Source: Neisseria yangbaofengii (lineage in GTDB: Bacteria > Pseudomonadota > Gammaproteobacteria > Burkholderiales > Neisseriaceae). Taken from it: a stretch of DNA of 64,000 bases. Within the stretch, counting starts at the first letter, position 1; every line of letters starts with the position of its first letter. Positions 52,287 through 59,732 of this stretch are shown here, in pieces. Below the pieces are notes generated by a model. That model made no database searches. It had not been told where the DNA came from and saw only the letters and a program-made list of their open reading frames with translations. Position numbers and translations under genes: made by a program. Where the stretch lies: the NCBI RefSeq assembly GCF_014898075.1, contig NZ_CP062976.1:1178001-1242000 (forward strand), given 5' to 3'.

Positions 52287-52769
52287 CTATACATATTTGC
52301 GCATTAATTCGCATTTGACTTTGACTTGTTCGTTTAAGGGCAGCGCCGCTTCGCCTAAGGATTCGTAACCGTTTAAGCGGTAAAACGGCACCGAATTGAG
52401 CGAAGCATAGAGTTTTAAAAAACTCAAGCCCGCGTTGTGCGCCAATTCTTCGGCCCGCTGCAACAGCGCCGTACCCAAGCCTTTGTTGTGCATTAAGGGA
52501 TGGACATAAAGCGCGTCAAGCTGCGCTTCTTTGAAATCGACTTGGAAAAAGCCTTGAATCACGCCACGGTATTCTACTACCCACAAAGCCTTGGTTTTAT
52601 CCGCCATTGTGGCGTGATAGCTTTCCATGCCGAGCAATTCTTCCCATGCCTGCAACACGCGTTCGTTATAGCTGCGGATGCAGGTGTATTGTACGGCATG
52701 CAGATGCGCGCTGTGAATGAAGGGGCAGTCTTTTTCGGTAGCGGGACGAAGCACAGTGAGTAGATTCAT
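52287..52769 (-). CDS. GNAT-family N-acetyltransferase
   Basis: The protein of about 160 residues has the acetyl-CoA-binding pattern of GNAT enzymes: LDALYVHPLMHNKGLGTALL (motif A, with the Q/R-x-x-G-x-G/A loop as NKGLGT) and LSFLKLYASLNSVPFYRLNG-Y (motif B). Substrate unknown. The ATG at 52769 is used; a GTG start 12 nt upstream is possible. It is upstream of sbp copy 2 but has a DUS hairpin between, so it is likely separate. Confidence 0.85.
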   Translation of the reverse strand: MNLLTVLRPATEKDCPFIHSAHLHAVQYTCIRSYNERVLQAWEELLGMESYHATMADKTKALWVVEYRGVIQGFFQVDFKEAQLDALYVHPLMHNKGLGTALLQRAEELAHNAGLSFLKLYASLNSVPFYRLNGYESLGEAALPLNEQVKVKCELMRKYV

Positions 52770-52886
52770 GGTGGTTTTCACAAAAAGCGTCGGACAAAAG
52801 GCCGTCTGAAAATCAATAATCGATGAAGTGATTATAGCAGCAACACAGCTGATTCAGACGGCCTGCAAACGAAATTTTTGCTGTCG

Positions 52887-53492
52887 TTATTCGCTTTTAA
52901 AATGCTTGCGTAACACGAAAAACATAATGCCCATGCAGCTGAACATCACAATCAAATCGCCAAATGCGGTGAATTCGCCCCAGTATCGGCCGCCGGCGAA
53001 TACAAAGGCAAAAAAAGCATGCAGCGCGGCCAGCAGAAAAAACATGCCGGCCCAAGCCCAATTGAGTTTTTTCCAGCCATCAGGCGAGAGCACCAACACC
53101 GAATCAAACATTTTTTGCACGGCAGAACGGCGGTCGCTGAAGAAAAAGTGCGACGCCAGCATGCCCGCGCCGAATGCGGCATTGAGCAACACGGCTTTCA
53201 GGCGGATGTAGTAATCGTCGCTCAAGGCCAGCGTCACACCGCCGAATACCACAGTCATCGCCAGCACAAACCATTGCCGGCGCTCCAAACGGAATTTCTG
53301 TTCCACCAATTGATAGCCGTACACCAGCACCGTGGCGGTAATCAGACCGGCAGTGGCGGCCAAAACGTGATTATTGCCAACGCCCGCCGCGCCGGTGAGT
53401 TGCAGCAGCGGATGGTCGGTATCGGTCGGTTCGACGGTTTTATAAAGGTAGAAAAAAACAATCAGGGGCAGGAAATCGAGTAAAGCTTTCAT
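52887..53492 (-). CDS. yciB: YciB/IspZ-family inner-membrane septation protein
   Basis: The 201-residue protein has five or six membrane segments and the start MKALLDFLPLIVFFYLYK typical of YciB (intracellular septation protein A). Later motifs include WFVLAMTVVFGGVTLALSDD and KPVLLN-like KAVLLNAAFG, and LNWAWAGMFFLLAALHAF. It takes part in envelope and septum integrity; the mechanism is unclear. Usual length for the family is near 180, so it is slightly long. Confidence 0.88.
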   Translation of the reverse strand: MKALLDFLPLIVFFYLYKTVEPTDTDHPLLQLTGAAGVGNNHVLAATAGLITATVLVYGYQLVEQKFRLERRQWFVLAMTVVFGGVTLALSDDYYIRLKAVLLNAAFGAGMLASHFFFSDRRSAVQKMFDSVLVLSPDGWKKLNWAWAGMFFLLAALHAFFAFVFAGGRYWGEFTAFGDLIVMFSCMGIMFFVLRKHFKSE

Positions 53493-53605
53493 GAGATGGG
53501 GAACTTAGGTTTCAGACGGCCTTCGGTTCAAATAGCTCAAAGGCTGTCTGAACAATCAATAAAAATGCCGGATTACAGATTATAAAATCCGACCCGATAG
53601 AAACG

Positions 53606-53645
53606 TTTTCAGACGGCATATTGTAGCGCAAATGCCGTCTGAAAA
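53606..53645. repeat. outward-facing pair of AT-type DUS
   Basis: TTTTCAGACGGCAT and ATGCCGTCTGAAAA are arranged as an inverted repeat with a 12-nt spacer, 21 nt beyond the purK stop codon, in a spacer of 174 nt between yciB and purK. The order is opposite to the common terminator arrangement (uptake cores point outward). It can still form a hairpin ending purK. Confidence 0.7.
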
Positions 53646-53666
53646 CAGAAAACGATTGTAAAGCCC

Positions 53667-54812
53667 TTAAGCGCGTTTCAATGTGGCGTGTAAGGCTTGG
53701 GCCTTTGCAAAAGCAGCATCGGCATCCTTAGCTAAAGTAACAAAATGCCCCATTTTACGACCCGCACGTGCGGCTTTTTTGCCGTAAAGATGCAGGAAAG
53801 AAGCCGTATCGCTTTGCAGTGGCAGCCAATCCGGTTCACTGCCGTCATCTCCCCAGACATCGCCCAAAATATTTGCCATGCAGCAGGCCGAGAGCAGGCG
53901 GGTATCGGCGGGGGGAAGGCCGCACATAATGCGCGCCTGCTGCTGAAATTGGTCAGCGGCGCAGGCATCGATGGTGTGGTGGCCGGAGTTGTGCGGGCGG
54001 GGGGCGATTTCGTTTACCACCAATTCATGCGTATCGCCGACCACAAACATTTCCACCGCCAACACGCCGACATAATCCAATTCGTCCGCCAACCGTTGCG
54101 CCATCTGCCGCGCCTGTTGCTGAATATCGGCACTCAACCGCGCCGGAACGATGGAATAGGCCAGAATGCCGTTTTCGTGAATATTTTCCGCAGGATCGAA
54201 GGTTTGCACATTGTCGCTGTTCAGACGGCATACCACTACCGAAATCTCGCCACGCAAATCGACCATTTTTTCCAACACGCAATCCACGCCGCCGTGTTCG
54301 GCAAAAGCGGCTTTCAGTTCGTCTAAGGTTTTGACCCGAATCTGCCCTTTGCCGTCGTAACCCAAGGTAGCGGTTTTCAAAATGCCCGGCAAAAATGCCG
54401 CGCTCTCTTCGGTGATGTCTTCCGCTTTACAGACGGCCTGATAAGGCGCAGTCTGCAATCCGGCTTTTTGAATCCGCGCTTTTTCCTGAATGCGGTTTTG
54501 TGCGATTGCCACACAGTCGCCGCTTGGGGAAACACGGGTATGTTGCGCCAAAAAACGCATGGCATCAGCATTGACGTTTTCAAATTCGGTCGTTACCGCC
54601 GCACATTTAGCCAATTCGTTCAAAGCGGCTTTATTGTCAAACGGCGCACACAAATGGCGGTCGGCAAATTCGGCCGCCGGCGCATTCGGATCAGGATCGA
54701 GTACGGTGACTTGATAGCCCATGGTTTTGGCGGCAATAGTAAACATACGTCCGAGCTGGCCGCCGCCGAGGATACCGAGATTGGCCGGGGGTAGGATGGA
54801 GGTGTTTTGCAT
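53667..54812 (-). CDS. purK: N5-carboxyaminoimidazole ribonucleotide synthase
   Basis: The 381-residue ATP-grasp enzyme shows LGILGGGQLGRMFTIAAKTM at the start, GYDGKGQ of the ATP loop, VVNEIAPRPHNSGHHTIDAC with metal ligands, and C-terminal GRKMGHF. It carboxylates AIR in purine synthesis, with PurE acting next. purE is not adjacent. Confidence 0.96.
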   Translation of the reverse strand: MQNTSILPPANLGILGGGQLGRMFTIAAKTMGYQVTVLDPDPNAPAAEFADRHLCAPFDNKAALNELAKCAAVTTEFENVNADAMRFLAQHTRVSPSGDCVAIAQNRIQEKARIQKAGLQTAPYQAVCKAEDITEESAAFLPGILKTATLGYDGKGQIRVKTLDELKAAFAEHGGVDCVLEKMVDLRGEISVVVCRLNSDNVQTFDPAENIHENGILAYSIVPARLSADIQQQARQMAQRLADELDYVGVLAVEMFVVGDTHELVVNEIAPRPHNSGHHTIDACAADQFQQQARIMCGLPPADTRLLSACCMANILGDVWGDDGSEPDWLPLQSDTASFLHLYGKKAARAGRKMGHFVTLAKDADAAFAKAQALHATLKRA

Positions 54813-54892
54813 GGTTTATGATTAGATATTTATTAATTAATTCAAAATGAATATGAAGGCCGTCTGAAATGTTTCAGACGGCTTAGGCTGCC

Positions 54893-54912
54893 ATTCCCGC
54901 ATAAGTGGGAAT
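54893..54912. repeat. dRS3 repeat
   Basis: ATTCCCGCATAAGTGGGAAT fits ATTCCC-N8-GGGAAT exactly. dRS3 copies are known in Neisseria intergenic mosaic elements. Confidence 0.9.
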
Positions 54913-54970
54913 CCGGACTGATAAATTTCAGCAATTTTTCTTTCTAAGTTTCGGAGTATCAATGTTCTGG

Positions 54971-54990
54971 ATTCCCGCCTACATGGGAAT
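54971..54990. repeat. dRS3 repeat
   Basis: ATTCCCGCCTACATGGGAAT is a second exact dRS3. The 58 nt between this and the previous copy are the enclosed repeat-sequence unit; the two inner flanks, CCGGA and TCTGG, are also near-inverted. Confidence 0.9.
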
Positions 54991-55038
54991 GACGGGAAAA
55001 ATTGATTTATTGGATAACATTAAACTGTATTCTGTTTT

Positions 55039-55330
55039 TTATTCAATGATTTCAGGCCGTAAGTCCCGCCGAATTGGATTATTTTCTTCAAGCAAGCGTA
55101 ATTTCCATTGTCTGTTCCACTTCTTAAGCTGTTTTTCTCGTGTTATTACATTTAGCATCGTTTCATGCAATTCATACCAAACCAAGCGTGTAACGTTGCA
55201 GCTATCGATGAAGTCTTGTGTCAACTGCTCTTTGTGCTGATATACGCGCTGAATCAGGTAGATGTCGCGCCGATGTAAGCGTTCCATTGCGTTGATTGGC
55301 AACGATGTATACAGCAGGCTGTATGAATAA
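55039..55330 (-). pseudogene. GIY-YIG endonuclease-like gene, frameshifted
   Basis: The intact 3' part reads LIQRVYQHKEQLTQDFIDSC, then NVTRLVWYELHETMLNVITR and EKQLKKWNRQWKLRLLEENN, the C-terminal two thirds of small UPF0213-type GIY-YIG proteins. The 5' part survives in other frames: VYIVANQRNGT (near 55310), then the shifted YIGATS. Two missing bases, near 55282 and 55266, explain the breaks. No proper start codon is seen. It lies between dRS3-type repeats. Confidence 0.75.
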
Positions 55331-55395
55331 TCCCAATTGAACTTGACGGCCCGTAAGTCAGTGTATTTCGAAATTAAAGAAAGAACTATAGCCTG

Positions 55396-55495
55396 TCATT
55401 CCCGCATAGGTTAAGAAATCCAGAGTTTCAAATTATTGTAATAGCCGAATATCCCCGAACCAATAAGTCTGGATCCTACCTATGCGGAATGACGG
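55396..55495. repeat. degenerate dRS3-flanked repeat unit
   Basis: ATTCCCGCATAGGTTAAG at the left and the near-complement GGATCCTACCTATGCGGAAT at the right form an imperfect inverted repeat of about 25 nt around 50 nt. The ends resemble decayed dRS3 copies. With the exact copies at 54.9 kb it brackets the GIY-YIG pseudogene. Confidence 0.6.
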
Positions 55496-55516
55496 GCAAA
55501 AAGAGCCAGTCTGCTC

Positions 55517-56992
55517 CTACTTATCCAACCCTTCCTGCACCATCTGCGCCGCCCGAATCACGGCTCGGGCTTTGTTTTGGGTTTCGTTCCATTCGGATTG
55601 CGGGTCGGAGTCAGCCACCACGCCTGCACCGCTTTGTACATAAAGCGTGTCGTTTTTAATCACGGCGGTGCGGATGGCAATCGCCAAATCCATATCGTTG
55701 TTGAAGCTCCATACGCCCACGGCACCGCCGTAGATGCCGCGTTTGCTTGGCTCAATTTCTTCGATGATTTCCATAGCGCGTATTTTAGGTGCGCCGGAAA
55801 GCGTGCCGGCGGGGAAGGTGGCGGCCAGAATTTCCATGTTGGTGATGTCGTCTTTCAGACGGCCTTCCACATTCGAAACGATATGCATCACATGGGAATA
55901 TTTTTCCACCACCATTTTATCGGTAACGCTGACTTCGCCGGTTTGGCTGATGCGGCCGACATCGTTGCGTCCTAAATCGATGAGCATTACGTGTTCGGCG
56001 ATTTCTTTGGCATCGTTCAATAAATCTTGCTCGTTGGCCAAGTCTTCGGCAGGGTTTTTGCCGCGCAGGCGGGTGCCGGCAATCGGGCGTACGACCACGG
56101 TTTCTTGTTCGCGGCGCACGAGAATTTCCGGTGAAGAGCCGACAATGTGGAAATCATCGAAATCGTAATAAAACATATACGGTGACGGGTTCAGTGTGCG
56201 CAGGGCGCGGTAAAGTGCCAGCGGACTGTCGGTGTAAGGCATGGTCATACGCTGGCTCGGCACGACCTGCATGCAATCACCGGCAAAAATATAGTCTTTG
56301 ACTTTTTCTACGCAGGCTTTAAACGGTTCTTCGCCGAATTCGCTGACGGCTTCGGTACGGCTGCTGCCCAGCGACAGGGGTATGGCGCAGCTTTGGCGCA
56401 GTTGGGTACGCAGATCTTCCAAGCGTTCGCGTGCTGCTTCGTAGCCGTTGGTTTGGCTTGGGTCGGCATAGATAATCAGGTAGATTTTGCCGGAAAGGTT
56501 GTCGATCACAGCCAATTCTTGCGACAGCATCAGCAAAATATCCGGTGTGCCGAGTGGGTCGGCTTTAGGCGGGTTTTTCAGGCGGTGGGCGAAATGCTCG
56601 AAATTATAGATGGTTTCATAGCCGAAATAGCCGACCAAACCACCGGTAAAGCGTGGAAGGCTTGGGATTTCAGGCGTTTTGAAACGTGCGTGGAAGGCTT
56701 CGATAAAGGGAAGCGGATTGCCGTCGTATTGTTCGACGATTTCACCGTTGAGATACACATCGACATGTTTGCCGCTGGCTTTCAAATAATGATGGCAGGG
56801 CAGGCCGATGAAGGAATAGCGGCCGAAGCGTTCGCCGCCGACCACGGATTCAAGCAGATAGGTAAAGGGTTTGTTACCCAATTTGAGATAGAGCGACAAG
56901 GGCGTATCGAGATCGGCGAGGACTTCCTGCACCAGCGGAATGCGGTTGTATCCTTGTGCGGCTTGGGTTTGATATTCTTGTTTGCTGATCAT
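55517..56992 (-). CDS. trpE: anthranilate synthase component I
   Basis: The 491-residue enzyme has the N-terminal regulatory region with the tryptophan-binding LLES motif (residues 45-49, [19 protein letters not shown]) and the chorismate-binding domain with [28 protein letters not shown] and [15 protein letters not shown]. It makes anthranilate from chorismate with TrpG. It is a single gene, 41 kb from trpG. The LLES motif suggests feedback inhibition by tryptophan is retained. Confidence 0.96.
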   Translation of the reverse strand: MISKQEYQTQAAQGYNRIPLVQEVLADLDTPLSLYLKLGNKPFTYLLESVVGGERFGRYSFIGLPCHHYLKASGKHVDVYLNGEIVEQYDGNPLPFIEAFHARFKTPEIPSLPRFTGGLVGYFGYETIYNFEHFAHRLKNPPKADPLGTPDILLMLSQELAVIDNLSGKIYLIIYADPSQTNGYEAARERLEDLRTQLRQSCAIPLSLGSSRTEAVSEFGEEPFKACVEKVKDYIFAGDCMQVVPSQRMTMPYTDSPLALYRALRTLNPSPYMFYYDFDDFHIVGSSPEILVRREQETVVVRPIAGTRLRGKNPAEDLANEQDLLNDAKEIAEHVMLIDLGRNDVGRISQTGEVSVTDKMVVEKYSHVMHIVSNVEGRLKDDITNMEILAATFPAGTLSGAPKIRAMEIIEEIEPSKRGIYGGAVGVWSFNNDMDLAIAIRTAVIKNDTLYVQSGAGVVADSDPQSEWNETQNKARAVIRAAQMVQEGLDK

Positions 56993-57169
56993 GTTCAGAC
57001 GGCCTTACCTGAAAAATGCGATGCGTGTATGCAGCGAAATGGTCGATGTTAAAGAGTGCAAAGAGTATAGCAGTTTATGGGGGTATTGTTAACCGCTTTG
57101 CCGAAGCCGCAAAGGCCGTCTGAAACAAAAAATGAACACCGTTTCGGTGGGAAACGGTGCCGGGTGAGA

Positions 57170-57586
57170 TTAGAAGCTGGAAGCCGTATCGATTTTGGTT
57201 TGGCGCGCGCGCTTGAATTTAATGAAATAGCCAAGGGCGACCGGAATCAGTGCCAAAACGATTTTAAATGTCCAGCTCGCATACCAAGGCTTGGCAACCA
57301 CAATCGCTTGGCTTTCCGTGCCGGGTACGATGAAGTCTTTAATCGCAAACCAATCGAGAAACGGCCACCAGCAGGCCACCAATAAGCCCAAGAACCATGG
57401 CCAAATCATGCGGCTCAAATCACGCTGCCACAATACGAAACACACCGCCGCCCAAAGCAGGGTAAAGCCGGTGATCACTAAAGAAGTGTAGGTGTCGGCA
57501 CCGAGATAAGCGGTGAGAAAATAGGTCAGGGCGACCCACAATAATCCTAAAACGAATACGATTAATTCTTCAGGACGTTTGAACAT
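57170..57586 (-). CDS. hypothetical inner-membrane protein, 138 aa
   Basis: The protein has four membrane segments (about residues 8-26, 33-51, 61-80 and 105-124) and a charged C-terminal tail (KRARQTKIDTASSF). The second half contains WPWFLGLLVACWWPFLDWF, rich in Trp. I recognise no family. The start is fixed by the ribosome site GGAGAAA before 57586. Confidence 0.75.
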   Translation of the reverse strand: MFKRPEELIVFVLGLLWVALTYFLTAYLGADTYTSLVITGFTLLWAAVCFVLWQRDLSRMIWPWFLGLLVACWWPFLDWFAIKDFIVPGTESQAIVVAKPWYASWTFKIVLALIPVALGYFIKFKRARQTKIDTASSF

Positions 57587-57761
57587 TCGGTTTCTCCAAA
57601 ACAGCGCATATTTTATCAACTTGATGAATAAGGAATACTATACCTGAAAAGCGTTTTTGTGAAGATGATTCTGACGCACGTTTCAGTACGGCCCGATTTT
57701 TCAGATAAAAAGAACTATGGCAAAATATCGTTTACTTTGAATCCATCCAACGGAACCTGCC

Positions 57762-58547
57762 ATGCGCCAAAAAATCATCATTACCGGACATTCAAGCGGT
57801 TTGGGTAAAGCCTTGGCTGCGCATTATCTACAAGCCGATATGGAAGTGTTGGGTATTGCCCGCCGCAAATTGCCTACGCAAAACGGTTTGCAGCAGATCG
57901 CACTGGATTTGGCCGATTTGGAAAAATTGAGTGCATGGCTGCAAAGCGGTGCAATCGAAACATTTATGCGGAATGTCGGTGAATTGGTGTTGATTAATAA
58001 TGCCGGCACCGTTGCGCCCTGTTCGGTGTGCGGCAAACAGAGGCCGTCTGAAATTGTGGCGGCGGTAAGTCTGAACATTACCGCGCCTTTATTGCTCAGT
58101 AATCATGTTTTGGCAGCCAAGGCTGAAAATCAAACAGTAAAAATGGTGCATATTAGTAGCGGCGCAGGGCGTAATGCTTATCAGGGCTGGAGTGTTTACG
58201 GCACCACCAAAGCCGCTTTAGATCATCATGCGCGCTGCGTGGAAGCGGAAAACCACCGCAATGTGAAAGTATGCAGCATTGCGCCCGGCGTGGTCGATAC
58301 CGATATACAGGCGCAGATTCGGGCGCAAGATGGTGACGATTTCCCGATTTTGCCGCGTTTCCGGCAGCTTCATGCCAATCAGCAATTGAGTTCTCCGGAG
58401 TCGGTTGCCGAAATAATTGCCGAAATGATTGCCGATGCTGATTTTGGGGATGAAATTATTCAAGATGTCCGCACATGGCAGTCATTGAAACAGACTTTTC
58501 AGACGGCCTTATCGCCAAACATCGTAAAAACAGGCCGTCTGAAATAA
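57762..58547 (+). CDS. short-chain dehydrogenase/reductase (SDR)
   Basis: The 261-residue classical SDR has the cofactor motif TGHSSGLGKAL (residues 7-17), NNAGT near 87, the catalytic Ser in VHISSGAGRNA and Tyr-x-x-x-Lys in VYGTTKAAL. Similar proteins are sepiapterin-reductase-like; the substrate is unknown. The last 20 codons include an inverted DUS pair, coding FQTAL and GRLK, so the gene's own 3' end forms the hairpin. An Smr gene follows 15 nt later in the same direction. Confidence 0.88.
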   Translation: MRQKIIITGHSSGLGKALAAHYLQADMEVLGIARRKLPTQNGLQQIALDLADLEKLSAWLQSGAIETFMRNVGELVLINNAGTVAPCSVCGKQRPSEIVAAVSLNITAPLLLSNHVLAAKAENQTVKMVHISSGAGRNAYQGWSVYGTTKAALDHHARCVEAENHRNVKVCSIAPGVVDTDIQAQIRAQDGDDFPILPRFRQLHANQQLSSPESVAEIIAEMIADADFGDEIIQDVRTWQSLKQTFQTALSPNIVKTGRLK

Positions 58548-58562
58548 AATAAGGAACATCAA

Positions 58563-59174
58563 ATGAATATGGATTTTCAAGCCACATTAAAAGCCTTAGG
58601 CAAACAAGCGAAAAAAGAAGCAGGGCAGCGTAAAATTGAAGCAGCGGAAGCCAAAAAGCACGAAGAAGAGCCGGTAGATTTTGCGAAAGCGGTCGGTGCT
58701 GTAACGCCTTTGAAAAATTCGAAACGCTACGAAGTGCCACGCCCGAAAACTGCCATCAAACCGCGCCCGAAATCAGAAAGTGAGTTGGCGGAAGAAGATT
58801 ATTTCTATATCGGCCAAGGCGACTGGGACGAGCCGCCGGCCACCTTCAGCAAAAACGGCCAAGGCAAAAACGATATTCAACGTCTGCGCAACGGCCATTA
58901 TCCGGTGGTGGCCGACGTAGATTTACACGGCTATACGCAGGAAGAAGCGCAACAAGTGTTAAACGAATTTATCGAATTTACTAAAAAACGCGGCATATGC
59001 GGTGAAATCGTACATGGCAGTGGTTTGGGGTCGGCGGGCTATAAGCCGGTTTTGAAAAATATGACCCGCCGCTGGTTGATGCAGCATCCGGATGTGTTGG
59101 CTTATGTCGAGCCGCGACAAGGTAATGATGGTGCGGTACGGATTTTGCTGAAACGCACGCGTCGTGAAGGATAA
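58563..59174 (+). CDS. Smr-domain protein (MutS2-type C-terminal nuclease domain)
   Basis: The 203-residue protein has a charged, Lys/Glu-rich N-terminal region (about 1-95) and a C-terminal Smr domain with DVDLHGYTQEEAQQVLNEFI and IVHGSGLGSAGYKPVLKN. Smr domains nick DNA or RNA; stand-alone forms such as SmrA/SmrB act as nucleases, SmrB on mRNA at collided ribosomes. The His in DLHG and the HGxG loop are intact. Ribosome site AAGGAACATC. Confidence 0.9.
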   Translation: MNMDFQATLKALGKQAKKEAGQRKIEAAEAKKHEEEPVDFAKAVGAVTPLKNSKRYEVPRPKTAIKPRPKSESELAEEDYFYIGQGDWDEPPATFSKNGQGKNDIQRLRNGHYPVVADVDLHGYTQEEAQQVLNEFIEFTKKRGICGEIVHGSGLGSAGYKPVLKNMTRRWLMQHPDVLAYVEPRQGNDGAVRILLKRTRREG

Positions 59175-59732
59175 TAGAACGGTATAGCCAGTTTTATCTC
59201 AATTATACAAAGCCTATACAAAGCCGTCTGGAAACCAAAAAGTTTTCAGACGGCTTTGATTTGTTTAAAATGTAAATGAGAATTTTATTTATTTAAATCT
59301 TTACGCTTTTTTGCTTAGAAAACGAAAGCCAAAGCGAAGGTACTCTTTTTCTTAAATGATGGCTGTAGCACTTAATGCGAAAAGAAAATATTCGATTTAT
59401 TTCGATTATGAATTTTTTGGAAAATTACACAAAAATTCAGGCTGAAAAAATTTGATTTTTATTGAATAATTCACCGGATTGGTTTGCCAGCCGGAATAAA
59501 TACTGATAGGATTTAAGCCGTCATTTTAAGTAGGATAATTATGACAAAGGCCGTCATCAAGCGGCATTGGTAAATTTTGCCTGTAAATCAGATGTTTTGG
59601 CGGTAAAATCGTCATATGCTTCACTTAAATATTCGATTTTGAAAATTTTATTTTCTAAATTGAAAATATTCGAATCGACTCGAAAGAATGCTTTCAAAGT
59701 CGGTGTTTGTAACCAAATATAAGGATACTGAT
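59175..59732 (+). other. long AT-rich region upstream of aceE
   Basis: There is no convincing gene in these 558 nt. A DUS hairpin with one altered copy (about 59222-59260) ends the Smr gene. TTGCCA at 59484-59489, a 17-nt spacer and TAGGAT at 59507-59512 are a plausible aceE promoter, giving a leader of about 215 nt. A possible 10-codon reading frame with ribosome site lies in this leader (59541-59573). The rest is A/T-rich with several short palindromes such as GAAAATTTTATTTTC. Confidence 0.5.
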
